Source: Aminobacter anthyllidis (GTDB lineage: Bacteria; Pseudomonadota; Alphaproteobacteria; Rhizobiales; Rhizobiaceae). From it: 64,000 nt of DNA. Position numbers and translations under genes: made by a program. Below the pieces are notes generated by a model. It made no database searches and was not told the DNA's origin. It saw only the letters and a list, made by a program, of their open reading frames with translations. Location of the stretch: assembly GCF_018555685.1 (NCBI RefSeq), contig NZ_JAFLWW010000002.1, positions 1 to 64,000 of the forward strand, given 5' to 3'. This document shows positions 8,856 to 18,517 of the stretch, in pieces (position 1 is the first letter of the stretch; each line of letters opens with the position of its first letter).

Positions 8856-9937
8856 GTGCGCTTGAAATCCAGAACATCCGCAAAAGCTACGGCGCGGTGG
8901 AAACGCTGAAAGGCATCGACATCGCCTTGCAGAGCGGCGAGTTCCTTGTGCTGCTCGGCTCGTCGGGCTGCGGAAAGTCGACGCTGCTCAACATCATCGC
9001 CGGACTCGCCGAAGCAACGAGCGGCGATATCCGGATCGCAGACCGTTCCATCCTGGGGGTTCATCCCAAGGACCGCGACATCGCCATGGTGTTCCAGTCA
9101 TATGCACTCTACCCCAATCTCAGCGTCCGGCGGAACATCGGTTTCGGACTTGAGATGCGCAAGGTTCCTGTCGCCGAGCGCGACAAGGCCGTCCAGGAGG
9201 CGGCCAGGCTGTTGCAGATCGAGCCCCTGCTCGACCGAAAGCCGAGCCAGCTCTCCGGCGGCCAGCGTCAGCGCGTCGCCATCGGCCGGGCGCTGGTGCG
9301 CAAGCCACAGGTGTTTCTGTTCGACGAACCGCTGTCGAATCTCGACGCCAAGCTGCGGCTCGAAATGCGCACCGAACTCAAGCGCCTGCACCAGATGCTG
9401 AAGACGACTGTCGTCTATGTCACCCACGACCAGATCGAGGCGATGACGCTGGCAAGCCGCATCGCGGTGATGAAGGATGGCCGCATCGAGCAACTCGGCA
9501 CCCCGGAAGAGATCTACAACCATCCCGCCACACTCTATGTCGCCGGTTTCGTCGGCTCCCCGCCAATGAACATCCTCGATGTCGAGGTCGACAACGGCTC
9601 ACTTTCGATTGTCGGTTCGGATGTGCGGTTGCCTCTGCCGGAACGGTTCAGACCGGCGGCATCTGATGGGAAGCAGCTTGCGCTCGGCATCAGACCGGAA
9701 GCCCTGAGACTGGCATCTGCCGATCAATCAGGCGGCCACGCCCTTCCGGCTCGAATCGAGGTGGTCGAACTGACCGGGCCCGAACTGGTCGCCACCGCCC
9801 GCATCGGCCAGCAAAAGCTCACCGCATGCCTTGCGCCTCGGGCCAAGCTCGGACAAGGTGACGCTGCGGTATTTCTGTTCGATGACGACGCTCTGCATCT
9901 GTTCGACAGGGCCTCCGGGCGGGCGTGCCTCGCCTGA
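8852..9937 (+). CDS. Sugar ABC transporter ATP-binding protein (UgpC/MalK type)
   Basis: A 361-residue ATPase energising the importer. Walker A GSSGCGKS is at residues 36-43, followed by Q-loop VFQSYALYP, signature LSGGQRQRVAIGRA, Walker B FLFDEP and H-loop YVTHDQIEAMTL. A C-terminal TOBE regulatory domain begins near residue 240. It starts with a four-base ATGA overlap with the kinase gene and is the last gene of the operon. All catalytic motifs are intact. Confidence 0.9.
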   Translation: MSALEIQNIRKSYGAVETLKGIDIALQSGEFLVLLGSSGCGKSTLLNIIAGLAEATSGDIRIADRSILGVHPKDRDIAMVFQSYALYPNLSVRRNIGFGLEMRKVPVAERDKAVQEAARLLQIEPLLDRKPSQLSGGQRQRVAIGRALVRKPQVFLFDEPLSNLDAKLRLEMRTELKRLHQMLKTTVVYVTHDQIEAMTLASRIAVMKDGRIEQLGTPEEIYNHPATLYVAGFVGSPPMNILDVEVDNGSLSIVGSDVRLPLPERFRPAASDGKQLALGIRPEALRLASADQSGGHALPARIEVVELTGPELVATARIGQQKLTACLAPRAKLGQGDAAVFLFDDDALHLFDRASGRACLA

Positions 9938-10245
9938 GGACATCGTCCGAACTGGCGGGATCCATCAACAAAAACGCGAAACTGCTTCTAGCAACTGCCA
10001 CTTGTGCGATCGAAGCAACGGGCAGAAATTGGCCCGGTTTGCTCAAGGCAATCATGTCTTGCGTCAAATTATCGGTCACGGTCGGCTTGGGATGGACACG
10101 CTGGGACAGCGTCAGAGCCGACAGGTGTGAGGAGCAGCAACGCTCGGCAAGGCCACGGGTTCTCCGATCCGCTCAGGATCATGGACCATTGCAGCCCTGC
10201 GCGTGACGGACGGCCGCTCCCGCACCGCATGGGAGGAAGCAAAGA
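9938..10245. other. Intergenic leader upstream of the purine permease
   Basis: These 308 bases separate the sugar operon from the NCS2 permease gene. A small GATCC/GGATC hairpin lies near 10165-10179 and a ribosome-binding site GGGAGG at 10231-10236. I do not recognise a riboswitch or a convincing promoter. Confidence 0.4.
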
Positions 10246-11538
10246 GTGCTCGAGAAGTATTTCAACCTGAAGGAACAAGACACATCGGTCCGGACCGAAG
10301 TGATCGCCGGTGTCACGACCTTCCTGACAATGGCCTACATCATCTTCGTCAACCCCGAGATCCTGTCGTCCACCGGCATGGATCGCAACGCGGTGTTCGT
10401 TGCCACCTGCCTTGCCGCAGCGATTGGCTCGCTGATCATGGGGCTGGTGGCGAAATGGCCGATCGGCATGGCGCCGGGCATGGGTCTCAATGCCTTCTTC
10501 GCCTTCACCGTCGTCGGCGCCATGGGCTTTTCCTGGCAGCAGGCACTCGGTGCCGTCTTCATCTCCGGCGTCATCTTCCTGCTGTTGACGATCAGTGGCG
10601 TGCGCAGCTGGCTCATCGCCGGTATCCCGCACTCGATGCGCAGCGCCATCGCCGCCGGTATCGGCCTGTTCCTCGGCATCATCGCGCTGAAAAGCTCGGG
10701 CATCGTCGTTGCCAGCCCGGCAACCCTGGTGACGCTCGGCGACCTCAGCCAGACCGGAACGCTGCTTGCCGTCGCCGGCTTCTTCATCATCGCGGCGCTC
10801 GACGCGCTCAAGGTGCGCGGCGCGATCCTGATCGGCATCCTGGTCATCACCATCGCCTCGATGGCACTCGGCGTCAGCCAGTTCAATGGCATCGTCTCGA
10901 TGCCGCCCTCCATCCTGCCAACCTTCCTGCAGCTCGACGTCATGGGCGCGCTGCATGCCGGCCTGGTCCACGTCATCCTGGTATTCGTGCTGGTCGAAGT
11001 GTTCGACGCCACCGGCACGCTGATCGGCGTCGCCAAGCGCGCCGGGCTGATCGAACCCGGCAAGCCCAATCGCCTCGGCCGCGCGCTTTTGGCCGACAGC
11101 ACGGCGATCGTCGCCGGCTCCCTGCTCGGCACCAGCAGCACCACCGCCTATGTCGAGAGCGCCTCAGGCGTCCAGGCCGGTGGCCGCACCGGCCTCACCG
11201 CCCTGGTCATCGGCGTGCTGTTTCTTGCCGCGCTGTTCTTCTCGCCCCTGGCAGGCTCCGTGCCGGCCTATGCGACGGCGCCTGCCCTGCTCTACGTCGC
11301 CTGCCTGATGATGCGCGAATTGGTCGAGGTCGAATGGGCCGACATCACCGAGGCAGCGCCTGCCGCGCTGACCGCACTGATGATGCCGTTCACCTACTCG
11401 ATCGCCAACGGCCTGGCCTTCGGCTTCGTCAGCTACGCAGCACTGAAGCTTCTGACCGGGCGTCCCGGTGAGGTGCACGCAGCGACGTGGCTTGTGGCAG
11501 CGCTGTTCATCATCCGCTTCGCCTTCTTCGCGCACTGA
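10246..11538 (+). CDS. NCS2 family purine (adenine/guanine/hypoxanthine) permease
   Basis: A 430-residue inner-membrane nucleobase transporter of the NCS2/AzgA branch. It begins with the characteristic LEKYFNLKEQDTSVRTE followed by AGVTTFLTMAYIIFVNP, and has about 12-14 hydrophobic segments. Conserved elements include GMAPGMGLNAFFAF near residue 80 and STTAYVESASGVQAGGRTGL near residue 300. It imports purine bases with protons. GTG at 10246 is the start, nine bases after GGGAGG. It appears monocistronic; a different long frame on the same strand (10203-11471) is a shadow. Specificity among purines cannot be settled from sequence. Confidence 0.88.
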   Translation: MLEKYFNLKEQDTSVRTEVIAGVTTFLTMAYIIFVNPEILSSTGMDRNAVFVATCLAAAIGSLIMGLVAKWPIGMAPGMGLNAFFAFTVVGAMGFSWQQALGAVFISGVIFLLLTISGVRSWLIAGIPHSMRSAIAAGIGLFLGIIALKSSGIVVASPATLVTLGDLSQTGTLLAVAGFFIIAALDALKVRGAILIGILVITIASMALGVSQFNGIVSMPPSILPTFLQLDVMGALHAGLVHVILVFVLVEVFDATGTLIGVAKRAGLIEPGKPNRLGRALLADSTAIVAGSLLGTSSTTAYVESASGVQAGGRTGLTALVIGVLFLAALFFSPLAGSVPAYATAPALLYVACLMMRELVEVEWADITEAAPAALTALMMPFTYSIANGLAFGFVSYAALKLLTGRPGEVHAATWLVAALFIIRFAFFAH

Positions 11539-11551
11539 GACTCAGCATGAC

Positions 11552-11585
11552 GATCGCCGGAGGCTGTCAGCGGCCTTCGGCGATC
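11552..11585. terminator. Hairpin between convergent genes
   Basis: GATCGCCG (11552-11559) pairs with CGGCGATC (11578-11585), with an inner GGC/GGC-rich loop. It lies between the converging permease and cytochrome genes and may end both transcripts, though there is no T-run. Confidence 0.4.
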
Positions 11586-11616
11586 TGCGTTTCGACCAGC
11601 CACGCGGAGGGCTGAC

Positions 11617-12138
11617 TCACTTGGGCGCGGCCGCCGCGGTCTCACCCGGTGGCAAAATCCTGAATGTGAAGGTCGAGACCTTTTCGCCCGGCTTGAATGG
11701 GCCAGGCACGGCGTTGCTGACTGGCTTCACGCTCTTGAGAAAAGCTGCAATTGCGCCAGCGTCTTCAGGAGTGAGTCTTGCCAAGGCTTGCCACGGCATG
11801 ATCGGCGCCAGTTGGCGCCCATCCGGCCGCTGCCCGGTCTGGATCGCGGCGACGATCTGTTCAGCCGTCCAGTCGCCGATGCCGGTTTCCTTGTCGGGCG
11901 TGATATTGCGGCCGACGAAGACACCCAGCCCCGGGATTTCGAAACCAACGTCCGAGCCGCCAAGATACTTCGAATCATCCGGCTTTCCCAAGAGATAGCC
12001 CTGGGTGTGGCAGTCGGTGCATCCGCCCATCGTGACGAGGTATTCGCCTCGCGCCAACTGCGCATCGTCGGCAATGGCTGCCGGCGAGGCGGCCATAGCT
12101 GTCACCAGAATCGCAAGTCCAAACGCTGCACGAAACAT
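11617..12138 (-). CDS. Periplasmic monohaem c-type cytochrome
   Basis: A 173-residue exported cytochrome c. A signal peptide of about 23 residues ends at PAAIADD. One haem-binding motif CTDCH spans residues 40-44. Met114 in APIMPWQAL is a likely distal axial ligand. The arrangement (GEYLVTMGGCTDCHT, then GRNITPDKETGIGDWT) resembles the cytochrome subunits or domains that accept electrons from periplasmic dehydrogenases. No dehydrogenase partner is encoded nearby, so its electron donor is unknown. Maturation requires the Ccm system, of which ccmC is in this window. Confidence 0.85.
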   Translation of the reverse strand: MFRAAFGLAILVTAMAASPAAIADDAQLARGEYLVTMGGCTDCHTQGYLLGKPDDSKYLGGSDVGFEIPGLGVFVGRNITPDKETGIGDWTAEQIVAAIQTGQRPDGRQLAPIMPWQALARLTPEDAGAIAAFLKSVKPVSNAVPGPFKPGEKVSTFTFRILPPGETAAAAPK

Positions 12139-12344
12139 CGCTTCGCCCCTTGTTGTTGCCTGTCTCTCCCTTCCTCGAACATCCGCCGCCTCTCCTGCCG
12201 AACGGCCTGGAGCGTGCCAGATTCTCGCACCACAGCTGCCTGCTGACCATAGCCGGTGCGATAGAGCATTCGGTATATGTCTTGGCGAAACGCGCCGCCT
12301 ACGTCATCCGTCTCTAACGGCGTTCAGGACAGCCCGGCCTACCC

Positions 12345-12390
12345 CTTTCGCCCTTTCGTTTTCACCGATTATGCCCGAAAGCGAAAAACG
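12345..12390. promoter_or_regulatory. TTTCG/CGAAA repeat cluster, possible GlpR (DeoR-type) operator
   Basis: Two TTTCG repeats (12346-12350, 12354-12358) face CGAAAGCGAAA (12376-12386) in inverted order. DeoR-family repressors such as GlpR commonly bind repeated TTTCG/CGAAA elements, and this cluster lies upstream of glpD. No glpR is in the window, so the assignment is inference. Confidence 0.4.
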
Positions 12391-12480
12391 CACTAGGCAA
12401 TTGTCGTGCGTTGTTCGCGAGCGACAGGTTTCGCTGCCAAAAAAACGGAAAACATCCTCACTTTGGTCGATATTTCGCCA

Positions 12481-12496
12481 AGAGATTCGAATCTCT
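12481..12496. promoter_or_regulatory. Perfect 16-bp palindrome upstream of glpD
   Basis: AGAGATTCGAATCTCT is a perfect inverted repeat centred on TTCGAA, about 130 bases before glpD. It could be an operator for the glycerol locus; its binder is unknown. Confidence 0.45.
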
Positions 12497-12538
12497 CGCA
12501 TGGTCTTCTCAGGGCCGTCGATCATCGATATATTTCGT

Positions 12539-12567
12539 TTGACATTCATTTTCAGTTCGAATTCATT
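12539..12567 (+). promoter_or_regulatory. Candidate glpD promoter
   Basis: TTGACA at 12539-12544 is a perfect -35 hexamer, but the -10 region about 17 bases downstream (TTCATT/TTCAAA) is weak. The surrounding 12400-12600 stretch is clearly more AT-rich than the coding sequence. The rest of 12139-12623 holds no gene. Confidence 0.4.
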
Positions 12568-12623
12568 CAAAACTAGCTTCGAAAATTGCTTAAATTGCTG
12601 CAGTGCGAAAAGGCGACGAAGGC

Positions 12624-14153
12624 GTGAGCAGACTCGAAATCCACGATATCTTCGTCATCGGCGGCGGCATCAATGGCTGCGGAATCGCCCGCGACGCTGT
12701 TGGCCGCGGCTACTCCGTCTACCTCGCCGAAATGAACGACCTCGCCTCCGGCACGTCTTCCTATTCGACCAAGCTGATCCATGGCGGCCTGCGTTATCTC
12801 GAGCACTATGAATTCAGGCTGGTGCGCGAAGCGCTGATGGAGCGCGAGGTGCTGTGGAAGAACGCGCCGCACATCATCTGGCCGATGCGCTTTGTCCTTC
12901 CCTATGCAAAAGGCCTGCGTCCGGCCTGGCTGATCCGGCTCGGGCTGTTCCTCTACGACCACATCGGCGGCCGCAAGCTGCTGCCCCCGACCCGCACCCT
13001 CGACATGCGCAGCGATGCCGCCGGCAAGCCGCTCAAGCCGATGTTTTCGCGTGCCTTCGAATATTCGGACGGATGGGTCAACGACGCGCGACTGGTGGTT
13101 CTCAACGCCCGCGACGCGGCCGACCGGGGCGCCGTCATCCGCACCCGCGCCAAGGTGACGAGCGCCCGCCGCGACAATGGCCACTGGAACATCCGCGTCG
13201 AAGACCTGCGCAGCGGTCAGATCGAGGAGGTCAAGGCGCGCCTCGTCGTCAATGCCGCCGGCCCCTGGATCGACCACGTGCTGACCGAGACCGTGGGACA
13301 GAACAACGTCCACAATGTGCGGCTTGTCCAGGGCAGCCATATCGTGGTGGCGAAGAAGTTCGACGACCCGCGCGCCTACTTCTTCCAGAACAAGGATGGC
13401 CGCATCATCTTCGCCATTCCCTACGAGGAAGACTTCACCCTGATCGGCACCACCGACCAGGATTATGAAGGCGATCCACACACAGCCAGGATCAGCCAGG
13501 CCGAAATCACTTATCTCTGCGATGCGGCAAGCGAATATTTCGCCGAGCCCGTGCGACCCGACGACATCGTCTGGACCTACTCCGGCGTTCGCCCGCTTTA
13601 TGACGACGGCGCCAGCAAGGCCCAGGAAGCGACGCGCGACTATGTGCTGAAGGCCGATGGCGGCGAAGGCCGCGCGCCGATCGTCAACATCTTCGGCGGC
13701 AAGATCACCACCTACCGGCGCCTTGCCGAATCCATGCTCGACATCATCGAAAAACAGCTGGGCAAGAAGGGCAAAGCCTGGACAGCTACGGCAGCCCTGC
13801 CCGGCGGCGAGTTCGAAGCGACAGGGTTCGATGCGGAAGTGGTGAAGCTCAAGGCGGTCTACCCGTTCCTCGACATGCGCCTCGCCCGTCGCTTGACCAG
13901 GCTCTACGGCACGCGCGCCAAGGCCTTGCTCGGCCTTGCCAAGTCCGATGCCGACCTGGGACGGAATTTCGGCGCCGACCTCTACGAGGCCGAGGTCCGT
14001 TATCTCGTCGAGAAGGAGTGGGCGGTGACATCAGAAGACATTTTGTGGCGGCGCACCAAGCGGGGCTTGAAGCTCGGCAAGGAGCAGGCCGCATCACTCG
14101 ACGAGTTTCTTCAGGGAATAAGCCCGGGCCTGCACAACGCCGCGGCGGAATAG
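12624..14153 (+). CDS. glpD: Glycerol-3-phosphate dehydrogenase (FAD, aerobic)
   Basis: A 509-residue membrane-associated flavoenzyme that oxidises sn-glycerol-3-phosphate to dihydroxyacetone phosphate and passes electrons to quinone. The FAD-binding GGGINGCGIARDA lies within the first 25 residues. Family blocks SYSTKLIHGGLRYLEHYEF, FVLPYAKGLRPAW and NIFGGKITTYRRLAE are all present. I chose GTG at 12624, since relatives start shortly before the IFVIGGG strand and an AAAGG lies upstream; GTG at 12603 is the alternative. It leads the glycerol locus and acts on the product of GlpK encoded at its far end. Confidence 0.95.
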   Translation: MSRLEIHDIFVIGGGINGCGIARDAVGRGYSVYLAEMNDLASGTSSYSTKLIHGGLRYLEHYEFRLVREALMEREVLWKNAPHIIWPMRFVLPYAKGLRPAWLIRLGLFLYDHIGGRKLLPPTRTLDMRSDAAGKPLKPMFSRAFEYSDGWVNDARLVVLNARDAADRGAVIRTRAKVTSARRDNGHWNIRVEDLRSGQIEEVKARLVVNAAGPWIDHVLTETVGQNNVHNVRLVQGSHIVVAKKFDDPRAYFFQNKDGRIIFAIPYEEDFTLIGTTDQDYEGDPHTARISQAEITYLCDAASEYFAEPVRPDDIVWTYSGVRPLYDDGASKAQEATRDYVLKADGGEGRAPIVNIFGGKITTYRRLAESMLDIIEKQLGKKGKAWTATAALPGGEFEATGFDAEVVKLKAVYPFLDMRLARRLTRLYGTRAKALLGLAKSDADLGRNFGADLYEAEVRYLVEKEWAVTSEDILWRRTKRGLKLGKEQAASLDEFLQGISPGLHNAAAE

Positions 14154-14188
14154 GCAACAGCCTGCGTCTGCCTCTGGGAGGAGGAATT

Positions 14189-15271
14189 ATGCTGGAACTG
14201 CGCAACGTTACGAAGACGGTCGCCGGCGTGGATCATATCCGCGACGTCTCGCTGACGCTTCAGCATGGCAGCCTGAATGTGCTTCTGGGGCCGACTCTTT
14301 CGGGCAAGACCAGCCTGATGCGGCTGATGGCCGGGCTCGACAAGCCGACTGCAGGCTCGATTTGGTTCGATGGCGTCGATGTCACCGGCGTGCCGGTGCA
14401 GAAGCGCAAGATCGCCATGGTCTACCAGCAGTTCATCAACTATCCGGCGATGACGGTCTACGACAACATCGCCTCGCCGCTGCGTGTTGCCGGGGCCGAC
14501 AAGGCCACGATCGACCAGGAGGTCAAGCGCGCCGCCGAATTGCTCAAGCTGACCCCCTATCTCGGCCGGACGCCGCTCAATCTCTCCGGCGGCCAGCAGC
14601 AGCGCACCGCCCTTGCCCGTGCCATCGTCAAGAACGCCAGGCTGGTGCTGCTCGACGAGCCGCTGGCCAATCTCGACTACAAGCTCCGAGAGGAATTGCG
14701 CGCCGAATTGCCGAGGATCTTCGCCGAAACGGGCGCAATCTTCGTCTACGCCACGACCGAACCGCATGAAGCGCTGCTGCTCGGCGGCAATGTGGCGACA
14801 CTGTCTGAAGGGCGCATCACCCAGTTCGGCCCGACGATCGAGGTCTTCCGCAAGCCGAACGACCTGATCACGGCGCGGACCTTTGCCGACCCGCCGCTCA
14901 ACACCATCGTGTTGAAGAAAAGCGGCCGCAGTTTCCAGCTTGATGGTGGGGTGGACCTCCCGGTGCCGGCAGACCTCGCCGGCATTGCCGACGCCAGCTA
15001 TACGATCGGCTTCCAGCCCCACCATCTTTCTTTTGAGAAGCGCACTGCTGATGCCGTGGGCGTGAAGGCGAAGGTCTCGGTGACCGAAATCACCGGCTCG
15101 GAGAGCTTCGTTCATCTCAGTTACGCAGACGCACGCTGGGTGATGCTGTCGCACGGCATCCACCAGTTCGAGCCCGATGAAGCCATCGAGGTCTTCATCG
15201 ATCCGCGTCACGTCATGGTTTTCGACGCAAATGGCCGCTCGGCCGCTTCGCCATCGCAGCTGGCAGCATAG
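14189..15271 (+). CDS. glpS: Glycerol ABC transporter ATP-binding protein GlpS
   Basis: A 360-residue ATPase, one of two different ATPases for the glycerol importer. Walker A GPTLSGKT (34-41), Q-loop VYQQF, a canonical signature LSGGQ (132-136) and Walker B LLDEP (154-158) are present. The switch histidine is not: where relatives have YVTHDQxEA this protein has YATTEPHEA, with Thr190 at the His position. A TOBE-like C-terminal region follows. The start ATG at 14189 has a strong GGAGGAGG site; the longer frame from 14018 overlaps glpD. It should pair with GlpT, whose defect is complementary. Confidence 0.9.
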   Translation: MLELRNVTKTVAGVDHIRDVSLTLQHGSLNVLLGPTLSGKTSLMRLMAGLDKPTAGSIWFDGVDVTGVPVQKRKIAMVYQQFINYPAMTVYDNIASPLRVAGADKATIDQEVKRAAELLKLTPYLGRTPLNLSGGQQQRTALARAIVKNARLVLLDEPLANLDYKLREELRAELPRIFAETGAIFVYATTEPHEALLLGGNVATLSEGRITQFGPTIEVFRKPNDLITARTFADPPLNTIVLKKSGRSFQLDGGVDLPVPADLAGIADASYTIGFQPHHLSFEKRTADAVGVKAKVSVTEITGSESFVHLSYADARWVMLSHGIHQFEPDEAIEVFIDPRHVMVFDANGRSAASPSQLAA

Positions 15272-15280
15272 GAGGGCGAG

Positions 15281-16348
<1,068 letters not shown>

Positions 16349-16350
16349 CC

Positions 16351-17217
<867 letters not shown>

Positions 17218-17218
17218 G

Positions 17219-18148
17219 ATGGCGGGGACAAGGGAAGCGGTCGCAGACAAGGACAAGATGATGCGTGATGCCGTGACCACGACGGGTGCAGTCCATGGCG
17301 GCGCCGTGGACGAAGCGCTTGCCCGGCGAATGCGGCGGCGCGGTGAGGAATCGCGCTTCTGGTGGGTGGTGCCGACGATCTACATCATCTTCCTGATGCT
17401 GCCGATCTACTGGCTCATCAACATGAGCTTCAAGTCGAACCAGGAAATCCTGGGCGCCTTTTCGCTCTGGCCGCAGAACCCGACACTGCGCAACTACGCT
17501 GTGATCTTCACCGATCCATCCTGGTACAAGGGCTACATCAACTCGATCATCTACGTGGTGATGAACACGGCGATTTCGATCTCCGTCGCCCTGCCCGCGG
17601 CTTACGCCTTCTCGCGCTACCGGTTCCTGGGCGACAAGCACCTGTTCTTCTGGCTTTTGACCAACCGCATGGCACCGCCGGCAGTGTTTGCCCTGCCCTT
17701 CTTCCAGCTCTATTCAGCCTTCGGACTGATTGACACGCATATCGCGGTCGCACTCGCCCATTGCCTGTTCAACGTGCCGCTCGCGGTGTGGATCCTCGAA
17801 GGCTTCATGTCGGGCGTGCCTAAGGAGATCGACGAGACCGCCTATATCGACGGCTACTCGTTCCCGCGCTTCTTCGTGAAGATCTTCGTACCGCTGATCG
17901 CAAGCGGCATCGGGGTCGCCGCCTTCTTCTGCTTCATGTTCTCATGGGTCGAACTGTTGATCGCCCGCACCTTGACCACAACCGATGCCAAGCCGATCGC
18001 CGCCATCATGACGCGCACCGTCTCGGCCTCGGGCATGGACTGGGGCGTGCTCGCCGCGGCAGGCGTCCTGACCATCATCCCGGGCGCGCTCGTCATCTGG
18101 TTCGTCCGCAACTACATCGCCAAGGGCTTTGCCCTGGGCCGCGTCTGA
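17219..18148 (+). CDS. glpQ: Glycerol ABC transporter permease GlpQ
   Basis: A 309-residue permease of the MalG/UgpE family. A hydrophilic N-terminal extension of about 45 residues precedes the first helix at FWWVVPTIYIIFLMLPIYWL. The EAA loop ETAYIDGYSFPRFFVKIFVP is at about residues 205-225. It starts one base after the glpP stop codon. The symbol is from the rhizobial glycerol system, not the E. coli phosphodiesterase. Confidence 0.88.
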   Translation: MAGTREAVADKDKMMRDAVTTTGAVHGGAVDEALARRMRRRGEESRFWWVVPTIYIIFLMLPIYWLINMSFKSNQEILGAFSLWPQNPTLRNYAVIFTDPSWYKGYINSIIYVVMNTAISISVALPAAYAFSRYRFLGDKHLFFWLLTNRMAPPAVFALPFFQLYSAFGLIDTHIAVALAHCLFNVPLAVWILEGFMSGVPKEIDETAYIDGYSFPRFFVKIFVPLIASGIGVAAFFCFMFSWVELLIARTLTTTDAKPIAAIMTRTVSASGMDWGVLAAAGVLTIIPGALVIWFVRNYIAKGFALGRV

Positions 18149-18161
18149 GGGAGCGTTTGTG

Positions 18162-18443
18162 ATGGACTTCTCATGGATGGCCTGGACGCTGCCGACAGCG
18201 GCCTTCTTCATCACCATCTTCCTGATGCTCGTGGGCATGGGCGTGTGGGAATATTTCTCGCCGGGCGGCAATCCGCGCGTCGGCATCCTTCGGTTTGAAA
18301 CGACCCGGGGCGACAGGCTTTTCGTTTCGCTGCTCGGCAGCGCCTTCATTCATCTCGCATGGCTGGGTCTGATCGGGCCCAACCTGTGGTGGGCTCTCGC
18401 TCTCGCAGTGGTCTACGCGATCGGCGTATTCCGCTTCGTCTAG
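18162..18443 (+). CDS. glpU: Small membrane protein GlpU (DUF2160)
   Basis: A 93-residue membrane protein of the DUF2160 family, found almost only inside this type of glycerol ABC locus. Three hydrophobic segments are visible: WTLPTAAFFITIFLMLVGMG, LFVSLLGSAFIHLAWLGLIG and LWWALALAVVYAIGVF. ATG at 18162 follows GGGAG by nine bases; the longer frame from 18129 overlaps glpQ. Its function is not established; an accessory role with the permease pair is likely from its constant position. Confidence 0.8.
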   Translation: MDFSWMAWTLPTAAFFITIFLMLVGMGVWEYFSPGGNPRVGILRFETTRGDRLFVSLLGSAFIHLAWLGLIGPNLWWALALAVVYAIGVFRFV

Positions 18444-18517
18444 AGGGGGAAATGTTGGACCGCCGCAAGCCCGCGGCGGCGCCAAATGGCAATGCAACCT
18501 TGTTTGGGAGGAAATTA

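Noticed and set aside
9938-10245. Possible purine riboswitch before the NCS2 permease
   Set aside because: I could not find the three-way junction or conserved pyrimidine-rich core of known purine riboswitches; only a short hairpin is visible.
10203-11471. Long plus-strand open frame of 422 codons overlapping the purine permease gene
   Set aside because: Its translation is Arg/Pro/His-rich with no family resemblance, while the overlapping frame at 10246-11538 is a clear NCS2 permease with a ribosome-binding site. It is a shadow of high-GC coding sequence.
12481-12500. TTCGAATC-containing stretch resembling a tRNA T-arm before glpD
   Set aside because: The rest of a tRNA (acceptor, D and anticodon stems) cannot be folded around it. 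It is better explained as a palindromic operator.
12304-12570. 88-codon minus-strand frame in the glpD upstream region
   Set aside because: No ribosome-binding site, no family resemblance, and it covers the promoter and operator-like elements of glpD; judged accidental.
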